Shown: positions 1 to 10,731, counted from the first letter of the stretch. The stretch is DNA of 64,000 nucleotides from Conexibacter sp. CPCC 205762 (GCF_030646155.1 NZ_JAUTDN010000011.1:1-64000); one strand, 5' to 3'. Numbers and translations are program-made. Notes: generated by a model not told the origin, from the letters alone.

Positions 1-42
1 GGCGCGGCGGCAGCGGCGGCGGGCGCGGCGGCAGCGGCGGCG
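1..42. repeat. 21-bp tandem duplication in an Ala/Pro-rich coding segment
   Basis: Two identical head-to-tail 21-bp copies (units begin at 1 and 22), followed by a further GC-rich partial copy. They lie inside the truncated regulator and keep its frame, adding seven Ala/Pro residues per copy. This is probably slipped-strand expansion. Confidence 0.7.
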
Positions 43-362
43 GGCGGCGGCGCGGGAAGGCCGAGCGCGGCCGCGAGCGCCTGCGCCTGGGCCGGCTCCA
101 GCTCGCCCAGCAGCGGTGCGAGCGGGCGCAGCAGCTCGCTCAGGCCGGCGAAGGCGAGCGCGGTCTCGGCCTCGACGGCGCGCGCCCGCAGCACCGCCAT
201 CTCCCGCTCGCGGGCGGAGGCGGCGGCCGCGTCCAGCAGCGCGCTCTTGCCGATGCCGGCGTCGCCGAGCAGCAGCAGCGTCCCGCTCTCCCCCGCGGCG
301 GCCGCGACCAGCAGCTGCTCGATCCGCCCCAGCTCGGCGGCTCTTCCGACGAGGGCGACCAC
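1..362 (-). CDS. LuxR-type AAA ATPase regulator, N-terminal part (cut by window edge)
   Basis: This is the N-terminal part of a large ATP-dependent transcriptional regulator (LAL family); the C-terminus lies off the left edge. The visible protein begins VVALVGRAAELGRIEQ and has a Walker A motif, GDAGIGKS, about 30 residues in, followed by an Ala/Glu-rich stretch with a GLSELLRPL segment typical of the AAA domain in these regulators. A GTG at 362 fits the usual start just before the 'LVGRxxEL' motif; an in-frame GTG at 386 is possible. The HTH would be at the missing end, so the LuxR assignment rests on the N-terminal ATPase alone. The last visible residues are an Ala/Pro run encoded by a tandem repeat. 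Confidence 0.75.
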   Translation of the reverse strand, partial: MVALVGRAAELGRIEQLLVAAAAGESGTLLLLGDAGIGKSALLDAAAASAREREMAVLRARAVEAETALAFAGLSELLRPLAPLLGELEPAQAQALAAALGLPAPPPAAAAAAPAAAAAA

Positions 363-437
363 CCAACGATCGTAGGCGCCGCACACGGCGCGAGGGTGCG
401 AGCGAGGGAGATCCCTCACTCACCGCGCGCGACCGGC

Positions 438-530
438 CAGCCGCGCCTCACCGCCTCCCGCCCATCGCCGCCCAGCCGCGCCTCACCGCCTCCCGCCCGT
501 CGCCGCGCAGCCGCGCCTCACCGCCTCCCG
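438..530. repeat. 35-bp tandem repeat, about 2.7 copies, carrying the 3' end of the RTX gene
   Basis: Units start at 438, 473 and 508 and share CAGCCGCGCCTCACCGCCTC. The third, partial copy contains the stop codon (518-520) and last codons of the RTX-protein gene. The two other copies lie just downstream of that gene, so its 3' end appears to have been duplicated in tandem. They fill most of the gap between this gene and the regulator to its left. No obvious intrinsic terminator is seen here. Confidence 0.75.
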
Positions 531-1906
531 CGCGAGACGTAGACCGTCACCTTCGCGTTCACGACGAGCGACCGGCCGGCCTTCGCCGACAGCTTCACGA
601 CGCGCCCTCTGCGCACCTTCGCCGAGCGCACGCCGCGCACGACGGCGCGGCAGCGGCGCTTGGCCAGCGCGCGTCTCGCGGAGGCCAGCGTCGCCCCGGC
701 ACGGACCTTCGGCACGAGGCAGCGCTTGCCGGTCGGCGGCTCCGCTCTTCTGCCGTCTCTTCTGGGATCGGGCGTGACCGTGCCGCGGTCGACGTTCTCG
801 CAATCGGGCGCGATCGTGTCGATCGGGTCGGCGATCACGGTGTCGGTGCCGGGGCCGCAGACGACGCTGTCGGCCTCGCCGTCGCGCACGCGCACGACGT
901 CGTTGCCGCTGCCGGTGCGGCAGACGAGGAAGTTGCAGGCGCCGCTGCCGGCGTCGGCGTTGATCGTGTCGCGCCCGGGGCCGCCGGTGATGTCGTCGTC
1001 GCCGAGGCCGGCCTCGATCGTGTCGTCGCCGCCGCGACCGTCGATCGTGTCGGCGTAGTCGTAGGAGGTCAGCGTGTCGGCCTGGTCGCTGCCGACCAGC
1101 TTCGAGGCGCCCGGACCGGTCTGGAAGACTCTGAAGGCGACCGCGTCGGCGCCCGCGACGAGCGTCGCCGGCTGGTTGACCTGGATCGCCTCGACGCCGA
1201 CGACGTTGTCGCCCTCGCCCGGCAGCCCGTCGTTGGCGACCCCGTCGAGCGTCACGCCGATCGGCGTGTTCGCAGGGTCGTTGACCCAGTCGTTGACGAT
1301 CGTGTCGCGGCCCGCTCCGCCGTCGATTGTGTCGGCGAACGGCTTCAGCGCGTCGCCGAGGAGGCTGTCGTCGCCGTCGCCGCCGCGCAGCGTGTCGCGG
1401 CCGAAGCCGCCGGCGAGCGTGTCGTTGCCGGCGCCGCCGTCGAGCACGTCGTCGCCGGTCCCGCCGCTCAGCTCGTCGTTGCCGTCGCCGCCGAGCAGCG
1501 TCGCGGCCGGGCCGCCCGCGTCGACGGACAGCCTGTCGTCGCCGGCGCCGCCGTCGACGACGAACGCCTGCGCCGCCGGCAGGTCGTTGAAGAGCGAGAC
1601 GCGGTCGCCGCCGTCGCCGGTCTCGATCCGCACCGGACCGGCGAAGAGACAGCGGGCGACCGTCGCGTCGTCCCAGTCCGCACGCCGGCAGACGCCGGCC
1701 GGGAAGGCGATCGCGGAGGAGTCGGTGAAGCGCAGCTCGCCAGGGTCCTCGGAGCGGACGATGACGGCGTTGGCCTCACCGGGCGCCGCGCGGTAGACGA
1801 GCGTGCCGCCCTCGACCGACAGCTGGGCGGCCGGCGCGCTCGCAGCCGCGGCCAGCGTCGCGGCGCAGCCGAGCGCGAGCGCGGCGGAGATGCGGGAAGT
1901 GAGCAT
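518..1906 (-). CDS. Secreted RTX-type calcium-binding repeat protein with PASTA-like C-terminus
   Basis: A 462-residue exported protein. Residues 1-27 form a Sec signal peptide ending ASAPAAQ. Residues 117-186 and 268-318 carry RTX nonapeptides of the GGxGxDxLx type, such as GGDGNDELSG and GGAGNDTLAG, which in this family bind calcium and fold as a beta-roll. Residues about 393-458, from KRCLVPKV onward, resemble a PASTA-like module with a paired Cys. The repeats suggest an extracellular or cell-surface role, but no catalytic domain is visible and the function is unknown. The gene stands alone, with the amidase gene upstream on the same strand. Confidence 0.8.
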   Translation of the reverse strand: MLTSRISAALALGCAATLAAAASAPAAQLSVEGGTLVYRAAPGEANAVIVRSEDPGELRFTDSSAIAFPAGVCRRADWDDATVARCLFAGPVRIETGDGGDRVSLFNDLPAAQAFVVDGGAGDDRLSVDAGGPAATLLGGDGNDELSGGTGDDVLDGGAGNDTLAGGFGRDTLRGGDGDDSLLGDALKPFADTIDGGAGRDTIVNDWVNDPANTPIGVTLDGVANDGLPGEGDNVVGVEAIQVNQPATLVAGADAVAFRVFQTGPGASKLVGSDQADTLTSYDYADTIDGRGGDDTIEAGLGDDDITGGPGRDTINADAGSGACNFLVCRTGSGNDVVRVRDGEADSVVCGPGTDTVIADPIDTIAPDCENVDRGTVTPDPRRDGRRAEPPTGKRCLVPKVRAGATLASARRALAKRRCRAVVRGVRSAKVRRGRVVKLSAKAGRSLVVNAKVTVYVSRGRR

Positions 1907-1996
1907 GGAGGCGACGGTAGGCCGCGCCCGCGGCGCTCACATCGGGGACCTCCCCGGCGGCACGTGCCGCCGCCGGGGAGGCCGGTCGGGGCGGCG

Positions 1997-4954
1997 CTAG
2001 CGCTTCGCGCCCGCCGCCCGCACCTTCACGAGCGCGAACGGGCTCGCCGCCGCTCTCGTCGTCGCCGTCTGCGCGGCCCGCACGCGCAGCCGGTAGGAGG
2101 CCGCCGGCTGCAGCCTCAGCGTCGCCGTCACGCGTCCGCTCGCGCCGACCTTGACGCGCGCGATCGTCACGACGCGTCTGCCGATCCGCCGCTCGATCGC
2201 GACCCGCTTGCCGGCGAGCGCCTTGGAGGCGGTGATCGTCAGCCTCACCGTGACGCGGCCGCCGCTGCGGACCGCGGTCACGCGCGAGCGCACGCTGACC
2301 GCTCTGCGAACCGTTCTGACCGGCGTTCTCGCGACCGGCGGCGCGGGCGCGGGCGGCGTGCCGCCCTGCGGAGCCGGGCCGCCGTTGGTCGGCGGGGCCG
2401 GCGTGTCCGGCACCGTCACCGGCGGATCGGGCTTCTCGATCACGATCGGCGTCGGCTCGCTGCCCGCGACGTATCTGAGCGCCGGCAGCTTCGTCGGCTC
2501 GACGTGGCCGTGGAAGCGCTGCTCGATCGCGTAGGCGTAGCCGACCAGCTTCGCGTCGTCCCAGGCGCGGCCCTGGAGCTGCATTGAGACGGGGAAGCCG
2601 TGGTCGTTGATCCCGACCGGCACGATCACCTCGGGCGCCCCGAAGCTCGACGCCGGCGCGGTCGCGAAGGCGCCGCCGAGCGCGCCCGAGTCGTTGTCGT
2701 GGAAGTCGGACGTGTTGTTCGGGTAGATGACGAAGTCGACGCCGGCCGCGTCCATCCAGTCGGCCAGTCTCTGCTTCGAGCCGCTGCGGGCGTCGCGCGC
2801 GGCCTTCACCTGCTCGGCCGTCATCGGCACGCCGGTGTACGTCGTGCTGCGGTTGTACGGCAGCTTCAGCGGCGAGGTCTGGATCTGCGCCGGGGTTCTG
2901 TACGGCGACTCCGGGTGCTCCTCGATCCAGCGGTACCAGCCCTCGGCCGAGAGCGAGCCGCCGGCTCTGCTGGAGGTCGTGCCCGGCTGGGCCGGCATCT
3001 CGACCAGCTCGGCGCCGAGCGAGGTCAGCTCCTGCAGCGCGGCGTTGGAGACCTCCAGCGTGCCGGGCGTGCCGTAGCTGGTGGCCGCGAACGTCGATCT
3101 GAGGTAGCCGATCCGCTTGCCTCTGAGCGCGTCCGCGTCGAGCATCGTCGTCCAGTCCGCGGGGCGGTATCTGTCGGCGTCGACGGTCGCCTCGTCGGCC
3201 GGGTCGGTGCCGGTCGTGACGTTGAGGATCGTCGCGAGGTCGCGCACCGAGCGCGCGAGCGGGCCGGTGTAGTCCTGCATCCAGGTCAGCGGCATCGCCC
3301 CGCTGACGCTCGACATGCCGTCGGTGCCGCGCAGCGCGACGAGGCTGGAGGCGCCGGAGGGCGCGTTCAGCGAGACGCCGGTCTGCGAGCCCATCGCGAA
3401 GCCGGCGAAGCTGGCCGCGACGGCGACGCCGGAGCCGCCGGAGGAGCCCTGCGAGGTCGAGGAGGGCTTGATCGCGTTCCAGACCTGGCCCCACGGCGAC
3501 TCGCTGTGGCGACCGGAGTTGGCGAACTCGGACATGTTCGCCTTGCCGAGGATGATCGCCCCGGCGTCACGCAGGCGACCGACCTGGAAGGCGTCCTTGG
3601 CCGGGCGGAAGCCCTCGAACACGAGCGAGCCGTTCGTCGTCGGCATGTCCTTCGTGTCGTAGAGGTCCTTGACCGCGACCGGGATGCCGAGCAGCGCGCC
3701 CGTTCTGCCGTTGGCGCGCGCGACGTCGGCGGCGCGCGCCTGGTCCATCGCGTCGTCGGCGACATGGATGAACGAGTGCAGGCCGAGCTGGCCGGTGTCG
3801 TAGGCGGCGATGCGGTCGAGGTAGGCGCGCGTGATCTCCTGCGAGGTCGTCGCGCCGCTCTCCATGTCGGCTTGCATCTGCGTGATCGTCTTGCCGACGA
3901 CGTCGTAGTCGGAGGAGGTGACCGGCTCCGGCGCGGCTCTGAGCGGCTCCGGCTGCGGCGCCTGGCGGGTGGCGCAGGTCGCCGGCAGCGCGGCGTCGAG
4001 CGCGGCCAGGTCCCAGTTCGCCAGCTCGCAGCGGCGCGCGACCGAGAGGCCGCTGAAGTCGGGCGTCGCGGCGAGCGTCGCCGCCCGCGCGCGCACGGCC
4101 TCGATCTCGCTGCCGGCGGCGGGCGCGCCCGTGCCGGTCTCTCTTCTGCCGATCACGACGAACTGCGCCAGCGATCTCGTCTCGCCCGGCTGGATCGTGA
4201 CGCGGCGCAGGAAGCCGTAGAAGTTGGCCTCCATCCCGGTGCCGACCTCGAGCGGGTTGGCGAACGGGTTGCGGAAGAAGTTGGCGGTCCGCTGCAGCGA
4301 GCCGAGCAGGCCGGTGCCGGCGGTGCCGAGCACGGTCGCCGAGGGGCCGTTCTGCGACGGGCCGCTGGTCGGCGTCGTCGCGGCCGCCGTCGGCGTCGCG
4401 ACCTCGACCCAGCTGTCGGCCGAGGTGATCGTGGTGTCGCCGCTGCTGGTGTTGACCGTCTCGCTCTGGTTCTCGTTGTTGTTCTGCCCGAGGATGCCGC
4501 CGAAGGTGACCTCGACCGTCTTGGGCATGTTGGTGCGGTTGGTGAAGCGGTCGAGGAAGCGGGCGCTGTTGCCGGCGAGGTCGAATCTGACCTCGCGCGC
4601 GACGTCGATCCCCGACAGGTTGACCGGCGTCGTCGTCTCGAACGTGTCGATGCCGTCGAAGCGCAGTCCGAAGCCGCGCAGCAGCTCGCCGTCCATCCGG
4701 TCGCGCTCGCTGCCGGAGACGCTGACGCGGATGCCGCCGTAGCCGAGCAGCGAGCTGCCGGTCGTCGAGCGGATCGAGCCGGTGTCGAGGCCCGGCATCG
4801 CGCCGTCGTTGACCTCCCATCTCTCACCGTTGGCGCTGCTGACGTAATTCACGGCTCCTGCGGACGGCGCGAAGAGGGCGCCGGCGCTGGCCGCGAGCAC
4901 CGCGGCGGCTGCCAGCGCGCAGCGTCGCGGCCGCGGACTGCATGGGGATCTCAT
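1997..4954 (-). CDS. Secreted multidomain amidase (amidase signature family)
   Basis: About 985 residues: a signal peptide (MRSPCSPRPRR then a hydrophobic run to PSAGA), a beta-rich N-terminal region of about 300 residues without a family I recognise, an amidase-signature domain at about 350-815, a Pro-rich linker, and a C-terminal beta-sandwich-like domain at about 875-985. The Ser-cisSer-Lys triad is visible: Lys in VAVKDLYDT, the Gly/Ser loop GSSGGSG, and the nucleophile Ser in GSQTGVSL. It should hydrolyse an amide outside the cell; the substrate is unknown. The start at 4954 is chosen because it begins a normal signal peptide; the frame stays open 20 codons further up. Typical AS amidases are about 450-500 residues, so the flanking domains are additions. 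Confidence 0.85.
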   Translation of the reverse strand: MRSPCSPRPRRCALAAAAVLAASAGALFAPSAGAVNYVSSANGERWEVNDGAMPGLDTGSIRSTTGSSLLGYGGIRVSVSGSERDRMDGELLRGFGLRFDGIDTFETTTPVNLSGIDVAREVRFDLAGNSARFLDRFTNRTNMPKTVEVTFGGILGQNNNENQSETVNTSSGDTTITSADSWVEVATPTAAATTPTSGPSQNGPSATVLGTAGTGLLGSLQRTANFFRNPFANPLEVGTGMEANFYGFLRRVTIQPGETRSLAQFVVIGRRETGTGAPAAGSEIEAVRARAATLAATPDFSGLSVARRCELANWDLAALDAALPATCATRQAPQPEPLRAAPEPVTSSDYDVVGKTITQMQADMESGATTSQEITRAYLDRIAAYDTGQLGLHSFIHVADDAMDQARAADVARANGRTGALLGIPVAVKDLYDTKDMPTTNGSLVFEGFRPAKDAFQVGRLRDAGAIILGKANMSEFANSGRHSESPWGQVWNAIKPSSTSQGSSGGSGVAVAASFAGFAMGSQTGVSLNAPSGASSLVALRGTDGMSSVSGAMPLTWMQDYTGPLARSVRDLATILNVTTGTDPADEATVDADRYRPADWTTMLDADALRGKRIGYLRSTFAATSYGTPGTLEVSNAALQELTSLGAELVEMPAQPGTTSSRAGGSLSAEGWYRWIEEHPESPYRTPAQIQTSPLKLPYNRSTTYTGVPMTAEQVKAARDARSGSKQRLADWMDAAGVDFVIYPNNTSDFHDNDSGALGGAFATAPASSFGAPEVIVPVGINDHGFPVSMQLQGRAWDDAKLVGYAYAIEQRFHGHVEPTKLPALRYVAGSEPTPIVIEKPDPPVTVPDTPAPPTNGGPAPQGGTPPAPAPPVARTPVRTVRRAVSVRSRVTAVRSGGRVTVRLTITASKALAGKRVAIERRIGRRVVTIARVKVGASGRVTATLRLQPAASYRLRVRAAQTATTRAAASPFALVKVRAAGAKR

Positions 4955-5127
4955 GCATGTCGATTCTGAGAACGAGATGTGAACCGTCATATCGACAGCT
5001 GTCGAAATCGTCACCGTGACAGTTGGACAGGCAATGTCCAGGAGCGACGCCGCGCCGCTTTGCGGAGGAGTCCGCGCCGACGCGCCGAATCGCGCTCCGG
5101 GATCTTCAACGACGGGAGGACGGATCC

Positions 5128-5853
5128 GTGGTTCTGAAACGTGCGATCGCCGAGGCGCTCGGCACCTTCGTGCTCGTCTTCGGCGGAGTCGGGGCGGCGG
5201 TGATCGCCGGCGACAGAATCGGCTTCCTCGGCGTCGCCTTCGCCTTCGGCCTGTCGCTGCTGGCGATGGCGTACGCGGTCGGCCCGGTGTCGGGCTGCCA
5301 CATCAACCCGGCGGTCACGCTCGGCCTGCTGGCGCGCGGCAAGATCGAGCTGCCGGAGGCGGTCCGCTACTGGGTCGCGCAGATCGTCGGCGCGATCGTC
5401 GCGGCGGCGCTGCTGCTGGTGATCGTGAAGGGCAGAGCGGGCGGCTACGACGCCGGCGCGGCCGGCTTCGGCGCCAACGGCTACGGCGACCACTCGCCCG
5501 GCGGCTACCCGTGGGGCTCGGCCTTCGCGACCGAGGTCGTGCTGACCGGCTTCCTCGTCTTCACGGTGCTGGCGGCGACCGACAAGATCGCCTCGGTCGC
5601 CTTCGCCGGCATCCCGATCGGTCTCGTGCTGGTGCTGATCCACCTCGTCGGGATCCCGGTCGACAACACCTCGGTCAACCCGGCCCGCTCGATCGGCCCG
5701 GCGCTGTTCGTCGGCGGCTGGGCGCTGAGCCAGCTGTGGCTGTTCATCGTCGCGCCGCTGGTCGGCGCGCTGCTGGCGGCCGGCCTGCACGCCGTCCTGT
5801 TCGACCGCGAGGTCGCGATCGCGCCGGAGGAGTCGGCGGTCGCCGCCGGCTGA
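5128..5853 (+). CDS. aqpZ: Aquaporin Z (water channel)
   Basis: A 241-residue MIP-family channel with six membrane segments and both NPA boxes (CHINPAVTLG and SVNPARSIG). The pore-filter residues of AqpZ all appear in place: Phe in AFGLSLLAMAYAVG, His in LIHLVGIPV, Thr in DNTSVNPAR, and the Arg of the second NPA box. The loop FGANGYGDHSPGGYPWG also matches AqpZ, so water rather than glycerol is expected to pass. The GTG start at 5128 has a GGGAGGA ribosome site 7 bases upstream (5114-5120). An ATG further up would add an unrelated Arg-rich extension and is rejected. Confidence 0.93.
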   Translation: MVLKRAIAEALGTFVLVFGGVGAAVIAGDRIGFLGVAFAFGLSLLAMAYAVGPVSGCHINPAVTLGLLARGKIELPEAVRYWVAQIVGAIVAAALLLVIVKGRAGGYDAGAAGFGANGYGDHSPGGYPWGSAFATEVVLTGFLVFTVLAATDKIASVAFAGIPIGLVLVLIHLVGIPVDNTSVNPARSIGPALFVGGWALSQLWLFIVAPLVGALLAAGLHAVLFDREVAIAPEESAVAAG

Positions 5854-5868
5854 CCGCAGCGCAGCAGA

Positions 5869-5899
5869 CGGCGGGCGCCCTCCCTCGGGTCGCCCGCCG
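5869..5899. terminator. Bidirectional GC hairpin between aqpZ and the alkaline phosphatase gene
   Basis: An inverted repeat with arms CGGCGGGCG (5869-5877) and CGCCCGCCG (5891-5899) forms a 9-bp stem with a 13-base loop. It sits just after the aqpZ stop and 11 bases from the stop of the convergent phosphatase gene. Confidence 0.7.
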
Positions 5900-5909
5900 C
5901 CTGTCGCCT

Positions 5910-7337
5910 CTACCCCTGGAGCGTGTCGAAGAGGTCGGTGTGGTCGTTGGTCCCGAGCACGTCGAGCGCGCCGGGCCCCTTGCCCCAGACGGGCACGACC
6001 GCGCCGGTGTGCTGCTGGCTCAGTCTGCTCGGGTCCGGCTGCGGCGCGGCGCCGTCGCCGCCGAAGCCGGACGTGCCGTAGGTCAGCGTCAGCGTCTGGC
6101 CGTCCTTCGTCAGCAGGTTCGACGAGTAGCCGGTCGGCAGGCCGGCGCCGCTCGCGTCCTCGGCGACGATCTGCGACGTGTGCGCGTGGTCGGCGGTGAC
6201 GAGCACGAGCGTGTCCGGGTGGCGCCGCTGGTAGTCGAGCGCGACGCCGATCGCGTTGTCGAACGCGACCGTCTCGCCGAGCTGGCCGCAGGCGTTGGCG
6301 CCGTGGTCCTGCTTGTCGATCGAGGCGCCCTCGACCTGCAGGAAGAAGCCGCGGCGGTTCTCCAGCAGGCCGATCGCCTTGTCGGTCATCGCCGACAGCG
6401 ACGGCTCGTTGGCCGGGCGCTGGTTCTCGACGCAGGCGCTCGCCGGGTCGCCCTTGCCGAGTCTCGCCTGCGGACCTCTCCACTCCAGCGACATGTTGCC
6501 GCTGTTGAAGAGGCCGAGGACCGGCTTGGACGTGCTGTGGATCGCGTCGAGGCCGGCGGCGTCGGTGACATATCTGTAGCCCTGCGCCTGCGCCTGGTCG
6601 GCGACCGTTCTGCCGGCGTATCTGCCGCCGGTGACCGTCTGCTCGAAGCGGGCGCGGCCGCCGCCCAGCAGCACGTCGACGCGATGGTCGACCTCCTGCT
6701 CCGCGATCGAGCCGAGGCCGCCGGCCTCCTTCGTCTCCAGTCTGCAGCTTCTGGCCGTGTCGGCCGGGCCCTGGCAGCCGCGCAGCGAGATGTGCGAGGC
6801 GAGCACAGCCGGGGTCGCGTCGGTCAGCTCGGCGGTCGAGACGTCGCCGACCTTCTTGCCGTCGCGCTGCGCCAGCTCGAGCACGGTGCGGAGGTTTCTG
6901 CCGGGCACGTCGATCGCGGTGCTCGGGCCCTGCGAGATGCGCTCGTCGAGCGTCTTCTCGCCGGTCGCCCACTCGGTCCCGGTCGAGGCCGAGTCGGGGT
7001 CGTAGTCGGGCAGGTATCTCGGGCCGGTGCCGGGCTTGACCGACCAGGTCGTGTCGAAGCCGGTCAGCGGCAGGCGGTCGACGTTCAGTCTGTTCTGGAC
7101 GCCCTGGTAGTAGCGCGCGGCGGTGATCTCCTGCGTGCCCATGCCGTCGCCGATGAAGAGGATGACGTTCTTCGGATGGCGGTTGCTGAGCGACTCGACG
7201 ACCGCGGAGCGCGCGTCGTCACGGTCGTGGCCGTGCCAGTGGCCGGGGTAGAAGCCGGTCGCCAGCGCCGTGCTGGCGCCCGCGGCGGCGACGACGGCCG
7301 TCGTCAAGACGGCCGCCGAGAGGCGGGTGCGGTGCAT
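5910..7337 (-). CDS. phoA: Alkaline phosphatase, PhoA family, exported
   Basis: About 475 residues. A signal peptide (MHRTRLSAAV to TALA) precedes the mature enzyme. The metal and catalytic motifs of alkaline phosphatase are in order: LFIGDGMG, the nucleophile Ser in PDSASTGTEWATG, EGASIDKQDHGA, VTADHAHTSQ, and the C-terminal His in QHTGAVVPVWG. It releases phosphate from phosphomonoesters outside the membrane. The ATG at 7337 has AAGGAG just upstream, whereas the frame is open 17 codons further with no ribosome site. I see no clear PhoB box upstream. The gene converges on aqpZ across a shared hairpin. Confidence 0.93.
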   Translation of the reverse strand: MHRTRLSAAVLTTAVVAAAGASTALATGFYPGHWHGHDRDDARSAVVESLSNRHPKNVILFIGDGMGTQEITAARYYQGVQNRLNVDRLPLTGFDTTWSVKPGTGPRYLPDYDPDSASTGTEWATGEKTLDERISQGPSTAIDVPGRNLRTVLELAQRDGKKVGDVSTAELTDATPAVLASHISLRGCQGPADTARSCRLETKEAGGLGSIAEQEVDHRVDVLLGGGRARFEQTVTGGRYAGRTVADQAQAQGYRYVTDAAGLDAIHSTSKPVLGLFNSGNMSLEWRGPQARLGKGDPASACVENQRPANEPSLSAMTDKAIGLLENRRGFFLQVEGASIDKQDHGANACGQLGETVAFDNAIGVALDYQRRHPDTLVLVTADHAHTSQIVAEDASGAGLPTGYSSNLLTKDGQTLTLTYGTSGFGGDGAAPQPDPSRLSQQHTGAVVPVWGKGPGALDVLGTNDHTDLFDTLQG

Positions 7338-7451
7338 TCGTAGCTCCTTGTGGATCGGGGGGCTCCGTCCGTGGATGCTGCGCCGCAAGATCTACCCTGG
7401 CCCGCCGCCGGGGCCCGTTACCACGTCGTGTAGAAGCTGTGAACGTTCGCG

Positions 7452-8045
7452 CTACGGGGTGACGTTGGCGCAGATCGCATAGCCGTTGAGCTGCCAGCCG
7501 CTGCCGGGGGCGCCGCCGGGGATCGTCGCTCTCGCCGCCCAGCGCGAGTTGCCGTCCGGGTTGCTCGACTGCAGCACGGCGGTGTCGTTGCCGGCCGCGG
7601 TCGCGCCGCCGCCGAGCACGACCTTGCCGGCCGGGCAGTCGATCGAGATCGTCTTCGTCTGCGCGGTGTCGTTCGCGCTGGAGTTCTGCACGACCTGGTA
7701 GCCGGTCACGCCGTTGGTGCCGTTCGCGCCTCTGGCGCCGGCCGAGCCGGTCGCGCCGCGCGGGCCGGTCGCGCCTCTGGCGCCGGTCGCCCCGCGCGGG
7801 CCGGTGGCGCCGCGGGGGCCGGTCGGGCCGACGGCGCCGTTGCTCAGGATCAGTCTCTGCGTCGGTCTCGACAGGCGGTCGAGCGTCAGCGTCCCCTTGC
7901 GCACGTCGGCGCGCGTGATCGAGCCGTTCTTGATGTCGGCGCCGGTGATCAGGCGTGCGGCGTCGGCCGGAAGGCCCGTCACGAGCAGGACGCCGAGTCC
8001 CGTCGCGGTCGCGGCTGCGATCGATGCTGTGCGCTTGCGCGTCAT
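7452..8045 (-). CDS. Secreted collagen-like repeat protein
   Basis: 197 residues: a signal peptide (MTRKRTASIA to PADA), then ARLITGADIKNGSITRADV, a short repeated-looking segment that I associate with exported proteins of Thermoleophilia-type actinobacteria. Residues about 73-112 are Gly-X-Y triplets (GPTGPRGATGPRG and so on), and a C-terminal domain of about 80 residues contains CPAGKVVLGGG and ends GYAICANVTP with two Cys. It is likely a trimeric extracellular protein whose collagen-like stalk presents the C-terminal domain. Function unknown. The stop lies about 110 bases upstream of the phosphatase start on the same strand. Confidence 0.8.
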   Translation of the reverse strand: MTRKRTASIAAATATGLGVLLVTGLPADAARLITGADIKNGSITRADVRKGTLTLDRLSRPTQRLILSNGAVGPTGPRGATGPRGATGARGATGPRGATGSAGARGANGTNGVTGYQVVQNSSANDTAQTKTISIDCPAGKVVLGGGATAAGNDTAVLQSSNPDGNSRWAARATIPGGAPGSGWQLNGYAICANVTP

Positions 8046-8125
8046 CCTGCCCCCAGAGAAGTCGATTGGCGTGGTCGGGATTCCAACACACTGCCCGCCA
8101 GGGGGTTGCGGCGCACGTGACCGCG

Positions 8126-9351
<1,226 letters not shown>

Positions 9352-9355
<4 letters not shown>

Positions 9356-10007
9356 GCCGCTGCCTCCGTGCTCAGCTCGGGCGCGACCGCGAACGGCGCG
9401 CCGGTGTTCTCGGTGACCCACTCGACGGTCGTGCCGTCGGCGAGGTCGATCAGGGTGAGGCCTTGGTCGCCGACCGCGAAGGTCGCGCGCTCGGTGACGA
9501 TCAGGTCGACGGGGCGGTCGGCGGTCAGCGGGAAGCTCGCCTCGGCGACGATCTTGGCGCTGCCGTCCTTCGCCAGGTGGGTCGTCGCGACGATCACCTT
9601 GCGCGCGCCGACGAGCAGGTCCATCGCGCCGCCGACGCCGAGGATCGGCTTGCCGGGGATCGACCAGTTGGCGATCCGGCCCCTGCCGTCGAGCTGCAGC
9701 GCGCCGAGGATCGCGACGTCGACGTGGCCGCCGCGGATCATCCCGAACGAGGCCGAGCTGGCGAAGTAGGAGGCGCCGGCCAGCTCGCTGACGGGCAGCT
9801 TGCCGGCGTTGACGAGGTTCGGGTCGACGTCGTCGGGAGCGGGCGTCGGGCCGACGCCGAGCATGCCGTTCTCGGTCTGCAGGACGACGTCGACGCCGTC
9901 GGGCAGATGGTCGGCGACGAGCGTCGGGATGCCGATCCCGAGGTTGACGATCTCGCCGTCCTCGATGTGCCGCGCGACGCGCTTGGCGATCGTCGTGGAG
10001 GTCTCGC

Positions 10008-10011
<4 letters not shown>
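9352..10011 (-). CDS. pcaJ: 3-oxoadipate CoA-transferase, beta subunit
   Basis: 219 residues, class I CoA-transferase subunit B. The catalytic Glu is in the motif TENGMLGVG; NLGIGIPTLV near residue 25 and GGAMDLLVGA near 135 are also family-typical. With PcaI it moves CoA from succinyl-CoA to 3-oxoadipate. It overlaps pcaI upstream and pcaF downstream by ATGA (4 bases each), a tightly coupled operon. ScoB (3-oxoacid CoA-transferase) is the alternative, but the PcaF-like thiolase next door favours the aromatic pathway. Confidence 0.88.
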
Positions 10012-10673
<662 letters not shown>

Positions 10674-10731
10674 GGTGCTGAGCATCGCGCGAGCGATCTC
10701 ATCTGTCCAATACTCGTTTTGCCGCTGTTGC

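Noticed and set aside
981..1600. Short-period repeats resembling a CRISPR or satellite array
   Set aside because: They are the RTX nonapeptide codons of the gene on the - strand; the spacing is 27 bp, in frame and diverged, with no spacers.
116..2587. Very long open frame on the + strand, Arg/Ala-rich
   Set aside because: It is antisense to the RTX and amidase genes, has no domain sense, and its composition (Arg/Pro/Ala runs) is that of a GC-frame shadow. The same applies to many other long frames, for example 5011-6972 (-), 21995-24328 (+), 38219 to the icd start (+), 41466-43901 (+) and 44082-45983 (+).
5023..5127. Upstream N-terminal extension for the aquaporin
   Set aside because: It would add an Arg-rich stretch not found in AqpZ; the GTG at 5128 has a strong ribosome site directly before it.
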